From Thermofilaceae archaeon (GTDB taxonomy: Archaea; Thermoproteota; Thermoprotei; Thermofilales; Thermofilaceae), in contig JAVYQJ010000006.1 in the NCBI GenBank assembly GCA_038731975.1, positions 1-64,000 on the forward strand: 64,000 nucleotides of DNA, given 5' to 3'. Positions 35,143 to 43,871 of the stretch are shown here, in pieces. The notes under the pieces are model-generated. The model did no database searches. It was not told the DNA's origin and was given only the letters and a program-made list of their open reading frames with translations. The translations under genes were made by a program, and so were the position numbers. Position 1 is the stretch's first letter, and every line of letters starts with the position of its first letter.

Positions 35143-36567
35143 CTACCGCTTCTCCTCTCCACCTTTCTGCTCCCTCTCACTCGGGGGTACGACGAAGATC
35201 TCGTCTCCCACGATCATGAAGGCGAGGCGGCGCTTCTCGATCCAAGGCTTTTCGCCGAGGTACTCCTTGAACGTGTCGTTGCTGAGGATAAGAGCCCCCT
35301 GCTTCTCCGCGATGCTGATGATGAAGGCGTCCGCAGAAGTCCTGGCTGGAGCCTCGTAGAGAACGCCCCGCGCGCGCAGGCTGTCCAGCGTGAACGGATC
35401 ATCGATGTGGTGCTTCAGCGAGGCATCAACCACCACGAGAGGGGTGTAACCTTTCTCTCGAGCCCAGTTAACCGCCAAGAGGATGTTCCTCGCCCGCGGC
35501 CTCCCCAAGCTGTCGCGAGCAGCGTAAGCCACGTTCGAACCATCGATCACAACCACCCAGCCGGAGATCCCGGGCACCCCAGCTCCAGCGCCCAGCTTCG
35601 GCGCCTCGACTCTCGCGCGCCCCACCTCCTCCACCTGCGCTTCAACCCGGCGGGGTGCGAGCTCTGCAGACCTCAACCTCCCCTCCAGCAGCCTCAACTG
35701 ATCCTCCAGCCTCGAAGCCCTCCTCGAGGCCCTCACCGCAACGGTTAGCGAGATCAGCGTGAGCAAGGCAAGTAAGGCTAGAGCCACCGGGAAGTACTCC
35801 AGCCTCATCCTAGAGATCAAGCTAGAAAATTCGTTTTTCAAGGCAGAAACATCTCTCTCTATGTTAGAGACTCTTCTCTCTATGTTGGAGACTCCGCTGG
35901 AAAGATCTCTTTCCAGCCTGTCGATTCTTACGGTAACGTTAGAGAGGCCCCGCTCCAGGCTGGAAACTTTTGTTGAAATGCTGGAGAGCTCCTCCCTCAT
36001 GTTGCCCAGCACCACGGGAGTTAGCGGCTCACCCGCGTAGGCGTCCAGCGAAGTACCAACCGCTCTGATCATCAAGTTACCCCTAAGCTTCTCATACAGA
36101 ATATTGCCGCCCACGATGCCAGCTAGGTAAGATCTTCCCGCCGGAGCATCTGTGTCGACGCGCATGTATGGGTGTATTGCACCTTCCTTTTCAAGTTGGA
36201 TAACTATGAAAAACGGTGTGAAATTAATCATTAAGTCTGGTATATCTACCGTAAGCCATATATTTTGTTGGAGAAAAAGTTCCGCTCTATAAACGAAATA
36301 TGTTCTTAGGTTAGGATCCCAGACCTCAATACGTAAGACCCCATTTCCCCATGCATCAAGGTATACTCTTATAGCCGTCAGAACCCAGGGAAGGCTAGGC
36401 GGTGTAAATTCGACCGCGTAGACAACCCCTCTCGTGAAGTCATAATAAGTATCTGGCTCCCCGTCATCGTACTTCAGCTCGATCGCGGGGTAGGCGGAAG
36501 ACTCTAAGGTCGCGGACAGAATGAGGATAATTACTGCGAAGACAGGAAACGCGCGCGACTTGACCAC
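35143..36567 (-). CDS. Receptor-like membrane protein with a cytoplasmic Zc3h12a/NYN RNase domain
   Basis: The 474-residue protein is built like a receptor. It has an N-terminal signal anchor (FPVFAVIILILSA), a beta-sandwich ectodomain (ELKYDDGEPDTYYDF, YAVEFTPPSLPW), and a coiled coil of regular heptads (residues about 190-255). A membrane helix (VALALLALLTLISLTVAV) and a second short coil follow. Inside the cell is an MCPIP1/Zc3h12a-type NYN RNase domain: D342 in VVIDGSNVAYA, then RNILLAVNWAREKGY, TSADAFI and ILSNDTFKEY. The catalytic acidic residues are present. GTG 36567 is chosen from the TATA at 36588-36599; the upstream extension overlaps GH20. The ectodomain is AT-richer than its surroundings. 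Confidence 0.82.
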   Translation of the reverse strand: MVKSRAFPVFAVIILILSATLESSAYPAIELKYDDGEPDTYYDFTRGVVYAVEFTPPSLPWVLTAIRVYLDAWGNGVLRIEVWDPNLRTYFVYRAELFLQQNIWLTVDIPDLMINFTPFFIVIQLEKEGAIHPYMRVDTDAPAGRSYLAGIVGGNILYEKLRGNLMIRAVGTSLDAYAGEPLTPVVLGNMREELSSISTKVSSLERGLSNVTVRIDRLERDLSSGVSNIERRVSNIERDVSALKNEFSSLISRMRLEYFPVALALLALLTLISLTVAVRASRRASRLEDQLRLLEGRLRSAELAPRRVEAQVEEVGRARVEAPKLGAGAGVPGISGWVVVIDGSNVAYAARDSLGRPRARNILLAVNWAREKGYTPLVVVDASLKHHIDDPFTLDSLRARGVLYEAPARTSADAFIISIAEKQGALILSNDTFKEYLGEKPWIEKRRLAFMIVGDEIFVVPPSEREQKGGEEKR

Positions 36568-36587
36568 GCTTTCAAGTGCTCGGGCTG

Positions 36588-36599
36588 AAAATAAAAACT
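36588..36599 (-). promoter_or_regulatory. TATA-like element of the receptor-RNase gene
   Basis: The minus-strand AGTTTTTATTTT is centred about 26 nt before GTG 36567. Confidence 0.5.
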
Positions 36600-36659
36600 T
36601 AGCTATCGATTCTACACTTTGATGTTTTTTAACTCTCTTCAATGGATGATGGAAACTGT

Positions 36660-38312
36660 TTAGGGGCTTTGGAGGCGCTCTGCCCCAACCTTCTTCTCCA
36701 GCTCCAGTACTGCTGCAGCACTGTAGAAGCGCGTGTAGACTCTGGCGAGGTTTGCGGGTTTGCGCTCGCTCAGCCACAGGTCGGCGTAGAGGCTCGCTAA
36801 GCCCAGGAAGTCCGCCACCGTTGCTCTACCCTCCACCTTCCGCAACCCGACCTCTAGGCAGCGCTTGATGAACTCCAAGTCGCGGGGCAGGCTGACCCTC
36901 CCGGCCATCTCGAGCGCCTTCCTCCACTCCTCGTACACCGGCAGGTTGTGCACCTCCTCAGTGGGTGAGAAGAGCACCCGCTTGATGAAGTTCGCTACCG
37001 CACCCTTACCGAAGCTCTTCCTCACCTCGAGGATTTCGCAAGGTTCACCGGTCAAGGCCAGCCACTTCTCCTCCCAGTTGCCGGAGCCTTCGGCGTACTC
37101 CATCGCCGCCAGGATGAGCGGGTAGAGGAAGGAGTAGAGGCACTCCTCCCCGTCGTCCCCCCACGCCGTGACCATGAACCCCTTGACCCCCTCCTCTCGG
37201 GCGGCCTGAAGGAAGTTTTTCACGTTGGTGAGGGCCGTCTCGAAGTCGGGGTAGTACTTGTTCCAGTTCCACAAGCCGGGGCAGGCGATCTGCTCGTAAC
37301 CCCTCTCCTTGAAGAGCCTGATCTTCTCCCTGAAGTACTCGACGGTGCCGGGGGTGTAGTCCCAGTTGGCTATCAAGCACTCCCTCCACGCCGGGTTCTC
37401 CAGGATCGCCTTCCAGAGCTCCCTCTCCGTCTCCCGCAGGTACATTCCGGCGATCATGTCCCCCCAGATGATCGGGGTCTTGCCCTTCCCCTTGGCGATC
37501 TCGATGAGCCTGGAGTGGTGCTCCGCGTAGAGGCGCGGCCCCTCGAACTTGAGGAGCTTGTCGAGGCTCCTCCCCCTGCCCAGCGCCCACGTCTCGTCGC
37601 CCCCGATGTGGATGTACTTCGAATCGGTCTTGCTGGCCGCCTCCTCGAGCAACTCCTCTGCGAACCTCCTCGCCTCAGGGTCGCTGACGTTCAGGCAGCC
37701 CTCCTCGGGGCGATGCCACTCGCTGAACTTCCAGTACTTCGGCAGGGTTAGGATCCACTCCATGTGACCGCAAAGCTCGAGGGATGGGAAGACCTCGATC
37801 CCCAGCCTCTTCCCGTACTCGACGATCTCCCTCCACTCCTCGTTGGTGTACCTGCCCCTCTTGAAACCGATGTCGGGGTACTTGTCCCACGGGAAGAGGT
37901 CCTCAACGTAGATCGCGAGGTAGTTGTACTTGAGGAGGAAGAGCCACCTCAGCAGCTTCTTCAGCTCCCCCACGGTGGCAACGCCGCCGCGGGCGACGTC
38001 CAGGTGGAAGCCCCTGAAGCTGAAGCGGAGCTGCTCGTGCACTTCGACGTCTGGGATGCGGCAGCAACCCCCCTGCAGAACGAGCTGTATCAGGGTGGCC
38101 CGCCAGATGGCTGGATCCCCCCAAGCCTCGACGTACCCCTCCCTCACGTTGATCCCGCAGCCCGGTCTCTCAACGACTTTGATCTCCCACGATCCACGCG
38201 GTATACCAAACTCCTCCATCAGGAAACCGTCCATGTTCGAGAATCCATCGAACTCGAACCATCTACCCCTGTACTCCAGCTTCACCGGTTCGGGCACAAC
38301 CAGAGGCTCCAT
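36660..38312 (-). CDS. GH20-family beta-N-acetylhexosaminidase
   Basis: This 550-residue family 20 glycosidase removes terminal GlcNAc or GalNAc by substrate-assisted catalysis. An N-terminal alpha/beta domain (to about 95) is followed by the barrel entry FRGFHLDVARGG. The catalytic pair D239-E240 lies in IHIGGDETW, and conserved Trp residues (IANWDYTPG, VTAWGDDGEE) line the pocket. There is no signal peptide, so it acts in the cytoplasm on imported oligosaccharides. It is the main sign that GlcNAc-containing glycans are used, next to beta-mannosidase elsewhere in the window. Confidence 0.9.
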   Translation of the reverse strand: MEPLVVPEPVKLEYRGRWFEFDGFSNMDGFLMEEFGIPRGSWEIKVVERPGCGINVREGYVEAWGDPAIWRATLIQLVLQGGCCRIPDVEVHEQLRFSFRGFHLDVARGGVATVGELKKLLRWLFLLKYNYLAIYVEDLFPWDKYPDIGFKRGRYTNEEWREIVEYGKRLGIEVFPSLELCGHMEWILTLPKYWKFSEWHRPEEGCLNVSDPEARRFAEELLEEAASKTDSKYIHIGGDETWALGRGRSLDKLLKFEGPRLYAEHHSRLIEIAKGKGKTPIIWGDMIAGMYLRETERELWKAILENPAWRECLIANWDYTPGTVEYFREKIRLFKERGYEQIACPGLWNWNKYYPDFETALTNVKNFLQAAREEGVKGFMVTAWGDDGEECLYSFLYPLILAAMEYAEGSGNWEEKWLALTGEPCEILEVRKSFGKGAVANFIKRVLFSPTEEVHNLPVYEEWRKALEMAGRVSLPRDLEFIKRCLEVGLRKVEGRATVADFLGLASLYADLWLSERKPANLARVYTRFYSAAAVLELEKKVGAERLQSP

Positions 38313-38417
38313 CGCTCTGCTGAGGATAGGGTCCTACAAAACGGTTGCTCTCAGCGCAACGGCGGGCTCGGTGCGGTCAGGAGGAGAGTGTGAATGGGGT
38401 TGATCCTTGAGGGGCGG

Positions 38418-39086
38418 CTACTCCAGCCTCATGGCCCAGAGCAGACCCCCCATCAGGTGCTTCTGGAACCACTCCTGCCTCCACGTCCAAGTGAAGTGGC
38501 CGAAGGCGGTGTAGAAGACCCTGCCCCGACCGAAGTCGTGGCACCAGGCCAGCGCGTAGTCGTTGTCGGGCCTCGTCCCCTTGCTCAAGTCCACCGAGCT
38601 GTTGTCGAGGCTGATCAGCACGTTCGTCCTGCTCCTACTCCACTCCTTGAACGTGTAAACCTCCTCGAGCGTTTCGAAGGTTTGGGGCAGGTGCCTCGTC
38701 GACGGGTGGTTGGGGTTCTCCACCCTAGCCCTGATAACCTGCGTCCACGGGTGCGCGAGGAAGTAGCCGCCAAGCATTTCGCCGTACTCCTTGAACGCGT
38801 AGAAGGTGTCAGCGGCGTTGTGGACTCCCACGAAGCCACCCCCGCTCCTGACGAAGTCTATCAGCGCGCGTTTCTGCTCATCGCTGAGCGGCAGCTCCCC
38901 CGTCGTGAGGAAGACGATACCCGCGTACTCCCTCAACCGCTCAGGGTCGAGGTCGGCCGGCTCCTCCGTCGCGAAAACCTCGAACCTTCCGCTCCGCTCC
39001 CCCAGCTTGACTAGAACCTCAACCGCCGTAGGGATGTAGCTGTGCCTAAAACCCGCCGCATGCGTAAACACGAGTACCCTTCTCAC
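38418..39086 (-). CDS. ThuA-like domain protein (second copy type)
   Basis: This 222-residue ThuA-fold protein has VLVFTHAAGFRHSYIP at the start, YAGIVFLTTGELPLSDEQKRAL, GGGFVGVHNAADTFY, and RVFYTAFGHFTWTW near the end. It belongs to the branch common in glycan-degrading bacteria and differs from the gene at 6040. A role in altering oxidised or keto sugars is possible (inference). GTG 39086 is chosen over TTG 39092 because the AT-rich element near 39104-39113 is 24 nt upstream. It is downstream of, and co-oriented with, the ATP-cone gene. Confidence 0.85.
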   Translation of the reverse strand: MRRVLVFTHAAGFRHSYIPTAVEVLVKLGERSGRFEVFATEEPADLDPERLREYAGIVFLTTGELPLSDEQKRALIDFVRSGGGFVGVHNAADTFYAFKEYGEMLGGYFLAHPWTQVIRARVENPNHPSTRHLPQTFETLEEVYTFKEWSRSRTNVLISLDNSSVDLSKGTRPDNDYALAWCHDFGRGRVFYTAFGHFTWTWRQEWFQKHLMGGLLWAMRLE

Positions 39087-39149
39087 GCGCAATCAGCGGC
39101 TCCTCCCGTAAAAATGCGTAACGCGCCCCACTTGGGAGGCTGATGGAGC

Positions 39150-39713
39150 TCATTCTATCGGCTTTTTAAGCTCGTACGGCTTCCAACCGAGCTTCTCGCG
39201 GAACTGGTTGATCAACTCGACCGACTTCAGCTTCTCCTCTTTCGGCATCTGCCTCGACTTCAGGACGCCCATGAATAGGGCGTAGAGCCTCGCGTTGATC
39301 GTAGCCTTCGAAACGCCGAACTGCAGGTCCTCCTCGAGCTCCCTCAAAATGCCGGCCACCTCCTCGCTGTGGGACAACCCCTTCGGACCGATGTCTTTGA
39401 CGCTTCGGCCCAGGTAGAGGTGCCCCTTCTCGACCACTAGGGCTTTCCCGTCCTCGAAGGTGATCCTGCCCTTCGCTACACGGTCGTAAAAGGTCCAGGC
39501 CTCGTAGGCGTGCGGAGCTAGCTCCCTAAGCCTGATTAGGACGTAGCGGCGTATCTCATCCGTGCTCATGCCGTCGTACGCCCTCTGCTCGACCTCCCTG
39601 GCGATCTCCTGTGCAACCTCTACCGGTGCACCGGCCGCAACGCACGCCTCGTAAATTTTCTGAGGGTTGAAGTCCTCCAGTGCCCCACTCCTCTTCCTAA
39701 CCCTTTTCGCCAT
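39150..39713 (-). CDS. ATP-cone domain protein
   Basis: The N-terminal part (VRKRSGALEDFNPQKIYEACVAAGAP... to RAKGRITFEDG, residues 1-90) is an ATP-cone, the nucleotide-sensing domain found in ribonucleotide reductase and NrdR. A C-terminal helical part follows (HLYLGRSVKDIGPKGLSHSEEV). There is no reductase domain or zinc ribbon. It probably senses ATP/dATP and regulates something not visible here. ATG 39713 is leaderless, with the TATA at 39735-39743. Confidence 0.75.
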   Translation of the reverse strand: MAKRVRKRSGALEDFNPQKIYEACVAAGAPVEVAQEIAREVEQRAYDGMSTDEIRRYVLIRLRELAPHAYEAWTFYDRVAKGRITFEDGKALVVEKGHLYLGRSVKDIGPKGLSHSEEVAGILRELEEDLQFGVSKATINARLYALFMGVLKSRQMPKEEKLKSVELINQFREKLGWKPYELKKPIE

Positions 39714-39734
39714 ACGTATACAGCGCGCGGGTGG

Positions 39735-39743
39735 TTAAAATGG
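39735..39743 (-). promoter_or_regulatory. TATA element of the ATP-cone gene
   Basis: The minus-strand CCATTTTAA is centred about 25 nt before ATG 39713. Confidence 0.5.
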
Positions 39744-39751
39744 AAAGCGGG

Positions 39752-40489
39752 CTATGCAGATATCAGCTCGTAGACCTTGTCCTCCAGCTTCTGGAACTCG
39801 GGGGAGCGCCTATCTCTCGGCCTGGGAAGGTCGACCTCGATGATCCCGCGGATCTTCGCTGGCCTCGGTGTGAGGATGACGACGCGGTCGGCCATGAAGA
39901 TGGCCTCGTCGACGCTGTGGGTCACCATGATTATGGCCCGGACGGTTGTGACCTTTAGGGTCCAAAGGTCGAGGATCTCGGTCCTCAGCGACTCGGCGGT
40001 GAGCGGGTCGAGGTTGGAGAAGGGCTCGTCCATCAGCAGGATCTTCGGCTCTACGGCTAGCGCGCGGGCAATGTTCACCCTCTGCTTCATCCCCCCGCTC
40101 AGCTCCCTCGGGTAGAAGTCCTCGAAGGCCTGCAAACCGGTTAGGGAGAGGTACTTGTGCGCTCTCTCTCGTGCCTCCCTCCAGCTCATCCCGTTCGCCC
40201 TCAGCGGGAGAGCGACGTTGTCGAGGACCGTGAGCCAGGGGAGGAGCGTGGGGAACTGGAAGATGAAGCCCACCCTAGGCGTTTTATCGTGAATGACGAT
40301 CCTCCCGCCGTCCGGCTTCTCGACGCCGGCAATGATCCTCAGGAGGGTTGTCTTCCCGCAACCCGAGGGGCCGAGGATCGCGATGAACTCCTCCCCCACC
40401 TCCAGGCTTATGCCATCGAGCACTTGGACTACGTTCCCACCCTGCCTGAACGATTTCCTGACGTCCTCGATTGAGAGCACGGGGATCAC
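39752..40489 (-). CDS. ABC transporter ATP-binding protein (nitrate/sulfonate/taurine type)
   Basis: This 245-residue ABC ATPase powers the adjacent permease. It has Walker A GPSGCGKTT, the Q-loop, signature LSGGMKQRVNIARAL, Walker B ILLMDEPFSNLD and the H-loop VTHSVDEAI. It resembles TauB/SsuB/NrtD ATPases, whose C-terminal AAA-associated domain is often fused; here that domain is encoded separately at 42051. Its start overlaps the stop of the permease gene by 4 nt. No substrate-binding protein is in the window. Confidence 0.88.
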   Translation of the reverse strand: MIPVLSIEDVRKSFRQGGNVVQVLDGISLEVGEEFIAILGPSGCGKTTLLRIIAGVEKPDGGRIVIHDKTPRVGFIFQFPTLLPWLTVLDNVALPLRANGMSWREARERAHKYLSLTGLQAFEDFYPRELSGGMKQRVNIARALAVEPKILLMDEPFSNLDPLTAESLRTEILDLWTLKVTTVRAIIMVTHSVDEAIFMADRVVILTPRPAKIRGIIEVDLPRPRDRRSPEFQKLEDKVYELISA

Positions 40490-42000
40490 TCCACACCACC
40501 GCCGTACCGGCTCTCAACCCACTCGAAAACCCTCCTCCAAAAAGTCTTGTTCACCGCTACGATCACGAGAGAGAGGACGAGTGCAGAGAGCGCCACCCCG
40601 GCGTAGTCCCCGGCGTAGGCAGCCCTGTTGAGCGCTGCTCCAGCGCCACCCAGGTCGATGACACGGTCGCCCAGCTCCACGTACTCAGCCGCTACCGCGG
40701 AGTTCCACGCGCCGCCCCAGGCGCTGAGGGCTCCTGCCGCGAGGGAGGGCATGAGCATTGGAGCGAATATCATCCTCATGAACCACCAGCCCCGGATTCG
40801 GTAAACCTTTGCCATCTCGTCGAGCTCCCTCCTGATCGAGCTTACCCCGTAGATGAGCAGATTGAAGAAGAGGTACCACGCCGAACCCTGGAGGAAGACG
40901 ATCGCAGAGACGATGTGGGGGCCGAGAGGGCTCCCCACAGCGATGCCAGCCAAGAGCGGCCACCAGATCACAGCGGGTATGGAGGCGAGAACTTCACCGG
41001 CGAGAATGACCAGCTGGCCAGTCCACGCGCTGGCGTAGACTGCGTACGCGGCCAGCAGCGAAATCGCTACGCCGAGCGATACGATGGCTGCCACTCGGGC
41101 GAGCGAGACCGGGATCCCGAGCACAACGTCGAATACGTCCGAAGGAACGCCATGTGCCGGAGCGCTCGAGGCCGAAGCGCCCGCTACCGCGTGCAGGAGT
41201 AGGGCGAGCAGCACTGCTGCAACCGCTAGGCCTGCGTAACGCGGCAGGCTCACCCCTACCCTCAGGCTCATGATCGCGCTGCTCAAAGCCGTCCAGAGCT
41301 TCGAGACGGCGCTGCGGACAACTGCGTACGCGGCCGGTACGCCGGGGAGCTGGTAGCCTAGGATCCCCGCGCAGGCGGGGTTCCAGAGGAGCAGGTAGGT
41401 GGCCAGTATGACGGCTATGAGCGTGGCTACGCCGGCCTGGAAGCTCAGGGCGTCCCCTCGCGCGAACGCCTCCATGATGAACGTCCCGAGCCCGAGCAGC
41501 CTGTGCTCCTCCTCACCCATCGAGATGACCTCGGAGGAGGTTAGGAAGAACCAGCCGCCGGCCCACGAAACCAGGCTGTTCGCGATCAGCGAGTTCCTCG
41601 CGGCTGGAACGCAGATGTAGAAGAACGTTGCCGCCCTCCCCAAGCCGTAGACCTTCGCCATCTCGAAGAGGCCCGGCTCAAGGCTCTTAACGGACGTGTA
41701 GACGCCGAAGATCATGTTCCAGACCTGGCTAGTGACGATGAGGAACACAGCTGCAGCCTCCTGCCCCAGCCCGGGGGGTAGGGTGGCCACGAAGAAGGCT
41801 AGAGCCGCGGGGAAGAAGCCGAGGATGGGGATCGACTGCAGCACGTCCAGGACCGGTAGGAGAACCCTTTCGACACCCCTGCTGCGCGCCATCCATACGC
41901 CCACGGTGAGGGAGATCAGCAGGGAGATCAAGTAGGCTAAGAACATCCTGAACGTGCTGAGCGCCGCGCACAGCAGCAGGTAGAGCACAGTCAGCGCCAC
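40486..42000 (-). CDS. Tandem ABC transporter permease (two BPD-type domains)
   Basis: The 504-residue protein is a duplicated importer permease with two sets of about six helices and two EAA-type loops (FEMAKVYGLGRAATFFYICVP and LDEMAKVYRIRGWWFMRMIF). It forms the whole membrane channel in one chain. Substrate could be nitrate, sulfonates, cyanate-like ions or a vitamin; the sequence does not say. GTG 42000 is leaderless from a TATA shared with the divergent AAA-associated-domain gene, with starts 51 nt apart. The ATPase gene follows with a 4-nt overlap. Confidence 0.85.
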   Translation of the reverse strand: MALTVLYLLLCAALSTFRMFLAYLISLLISLTVGVWMARSRGVERVLLPVLDVLQSIPILGFFPAALAFFVATLPPGLGQEAAAVFLIVTSQVWNMIFGVYTSVKSLEPGLFEMAKVYGLGRAATFFYICVPAARNSLIANSLVSWAGGWFFLTSSEVISMGEEEHRLLGLGTFIMEAFARGDALSFQAGVATLIAVILATYLLLWNPACAGILGYQLPGVPAAYAVVRSAVSKLWTALSSAIMSLRVGVSLPRYAGLAVAAVLLALLLHAVAGASASSAPAHGVPSDVFDVVLGIPVSLARVAAIVSLGVAISLLAAYAVYASAWTGQLVILAGEVLASIPAVIWWPLLAGIAVGSPLGPHIVSAIVFLQGSAWYLFFNLLIYGVSSIRRELDEMAKVYRIRGWWFMRMIFAPMLMPSLAAGALSAWGGAWNSAVAAEYVELGDRVIDLGGAGAALNRAAYAGDYAGVALSALVLSLVIVAVNKTFWRRVFEWVESRYGGGVE

Positions 42001-42018
42001 ATCGGCTTTCCAGCAACC

Positions 42019-42028
42019 TTTAAAAATG
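42019..42028. promoter_or_regulatory. Bidirectional TATA element (42000 minus / 42051 plus)
   Basis: TTTAAAAATG lies midway between GTG 42000 (minus) and GTG 42051 (plus), about 25 nt from each. A GGAGG run at 42041-42045 precedes the plus-strand start but may lie upstream of the transcript. Confidence 0.6.
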
Positions 42029-42050
42029 TCACCTATATTCAGGAGGCAAG

Positions 42051-42611
42051 GTGGTGGAGGGGGTGGATCAGGGCGATAGCAGTAGACGGGGGAGGCAAGT
42101 CCTCCCCCCTGACGTGACCCCCGATCACGTGTTGGGCCTCGTGGAGCTGCTTCACAGTCTAGGCAGCGGGATCGACTCCATGTACGTGGGTGATGCCATA
42201 AGCGAAGACGTGAGCATGCTCCCCCACGCGATCGACGTCGCGGAAGCTCTGGGCTTGATCGCGCAGAGGGAGGGCAACCTTGAACTCACCGATAGGGGGA
42301 GGCAGGTTGCTAGTGGCAACCCGAAGACCGTCAAGAGGCTCCTCCAGGAGGTGGTTCTCCGGCTCGAGCCCTTCAACGAGATCGTAGAGAAGTTGAGAGA
42401 GAAGAGCGAAATGCCAGTGGAGGAATTCGAAGAAATCCTCGAGAAAGTGTACCCAACCCAGCTGGAGCAGGCTAAGCATAACATCCTCGTGTGGGGAGCC
42501 TTCCTCGGGCTCTTCAAGATGAGCGAGGACGACGAGAGGATTGTAGCAATCCACATACCCAGAGCGAGGGAAACGCAGGGTAGGGCTAGAGGAGGCGAGC
42601 ATCAGGCTTAA
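42051..42611 (+). CDS. AAA-associated domain protein (stand-alone regulator of the ABC system)
   Basis: This 186-residue protein matches the AAA-associated C-terminal domain found fused to nitrate/sulfonate ABC ATPases. It has the winged-helix-like part VTPDHVLGLVELLHSLGSG...LPHAIDVAEALGLI, the segment REGNLELTDRGRQVASG, and the helical end FNEIVEKLREK...LEQAKHNILVWGAFLGLF. Here it is a separate gene divergent from the permease. It probably binds the ATPase or regulates its operon. GTG 42051 or 42054 is the start. Its end overlaps the nreA stop by 26 nt. Confidence 0.78.
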   Translation: MVEGVDQGDSSRRGRQVLPPDVTPDHVLGLVELLHSLGSGIDSMYVGDAISEDVSMLPHAIDVAEALGLIAQREGNLELTDRGRQVASGNPKTVKRLLQEVVLRLEPFNEIVEKLREKSEMPVEEFEEILEKVYPTQLEQAKHNILVWGAFLGLFKMSEDDERIVAIHIPRARETQGRARGGEHQA

Positions 42612-43821
42612 GGAGCCTCTTCAGTAGTCTAGACTTCCCGACAACGATGTCTACCCTCGTTTCCAACCTTCTGGCCAGCTCTGAGAGCGCGTGCTCGACG
42701 CTGTCGAGCTTGACGGGCGGCGAGGAGAGAGCGGCTCTCACGCTCTCCCTGATCTGCCACGAGCCGACGGGCGCGTAGTAGGCCGGCGTGACTTCCCTGA
42801 TCGCGACGACCGTCGCTTGCCGCCCAACCCTGTGCAGGTGCTCGAGCACCGGAAGCCTTATCGCGTGGTAGCCGCCGTCCACCTCCGGGACCCTCGCCCT
42901 CCCGTCGTGGAGCTCGTAGTTGACGGCGATGTACGGCTCCCCCGCCTTCACCCAAACGCTACGGGGCAGCCAGATCTCGATCATCTCGAAGCTCCACGAC
43001 CCCGGCGCCAGAACGATGGCGTAGCGGTTCCCGATGTACTCGCTGTAGTGCAGCACCAGATTCGGGTACTCGGGCATCCGCTTCACCTCGCGCAGGAGGA
43101 GGTCGCCCAGCATCTTATCGACGGCCGTTATAGCCCACCTGGTCGGCACGATCCTCCTGGCGGGCAGCTGACCGAGCAAGCCGAGGCTCAGCAGCCTAGT
43201 CAGGTAGTAGTTGTCGAAACCGGCCCTGTAGAGCTCCGCGACCGCCTCCCTCGCCTTGACACCGTAATCCTCGACCAGCTGGTCAACCTTTCTGGGCACA
43301 GCCGGGTTGCCGACGATTCTAATGTCCTCCAGCCAACCCCTAAGACCGGTCGGGGTGATCAAGCCGTCGAACGTCAGCCGAGGGCTCGGCGGCTTGACGA
43401 AACGGTACTCGGCGTCGACGGGCTTGACGGAGAGGGCGGCCTCCCTCGTCGCTTCGAGCAGCTTGTTCCCGCCGCGCGCCATCTTAACCCTGACTGTGAA
43501 GCTCGAGTAGACCGTCGAGGCCCGCAGCGCGATGATGTCCTCGAGGGTCAGCCTACCCCACCAGGCCCTGTAATCCTCGTAGCGCTTGGCGCCCTCACCG
43601 ACCTCGGGGACAGCCACCGGGCCCAGCCTGACGCTCGGGTACCCAAACTCGCCGACGATGACGGAGGGCGGGGTAGCCCCGTCGAGCTCTCTCTTCGTGA
43701 GCATTGGGGATGCCTTCACGCTCTCGATGTAGCGCTTCAGGATGGGGCACACGGGCCTCCCGCAGAGCCTGGCCGCTCCTTTGCACCTCGCGCAGAGGGT
43801 CGCGTCGAGCTTCGAAGGCAC
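42586..43821 (-). CDS. nreA: NreA-type DNA repair protein
   Basis: This 411-residue protein of the archaeal Nre family acts with PCNA and NurA-like factors in repair of DNA damage such as mitomycin adducts in haloarchaea. It starts with a four-Cys zinc finger (LCARCKGAARLCGRPVCP), then FGYPSVRLGPV, LEDIIALR, and GNPAVPRKVDQLVEDYG. NreA proteins usually end in a PCNA-binding motif; the C terminus here (KSRLLKRLLKPDARLL) has no clear one. GTG 43821 is leaderless from a shared TATA. Confidence 0.88.
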   Translation of the reverse strand: MPSKLDATLCARCKGAARLCGRPVCPILKRYIESVKASPMLTKRELDGATPPSVIVGEFGYPSVRLGPVAVPEVGEGAKRYEDYRAWWGRLTLEDIIALRASTVYSSFTVRVKMARGGNKLLEATREAALSVKPVDAEYRFVKPPSPRLTFDGLITPTGLRGWLEDIRIVGNPAVPRKVDQLVEDYGVKAREAVAELYRAGFDNYYLTRLLSLGLLGQLPARRIVPTRWAITAVDKMLGDLLLREVKRMPEYPNLVLHYSEYIGNRYAIVLAPGSWSFEMIEIWLPRSVWVKAGEPYIAVNYELHDGRARVPEVDGGYHAIRLPVLEHLHRVGRQATVVAIREVTPAYYAPVGSWQIRESVRAALSSPPVKLDSVEHALSELARRLETRVDIVVGKSRLLKRLLKPDARLL

Positions 43822-43844
43822 CTGGGAAAGGTGGGGGCTAAGCT

Positions 43845-43851
43845 TTTATCT
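43845..43851. promoter_or_regulatory. Bidirectional TATA element (43821 minus / 43872 plus)
   Basis: CTTTTAT lies midway between GTG 43821 (nreA) and GTG 43872 (SpeD paralogue). Starts are 51 nt apart and both look leaderless. Confidence 0.6.
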
Positions 43852-43871
43852 GCTGCGCTTGCGCACTTACT

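Noticed and set aside
35143-36040. Opposite-strand frames over the coiled-coil and RNase region
   Set aside because: These are mirror images of heptad-repeat codons; the minus-strand protein has clear domains and catalytic residues.
36568-36777. N-terminal extension of the receptor-RNase into the GH20 gene
   Set aside because: TATA at 36588-36599 and the signal anchor right after GTG 36567 place the start there; the extension is low-complexity shadow sequence.
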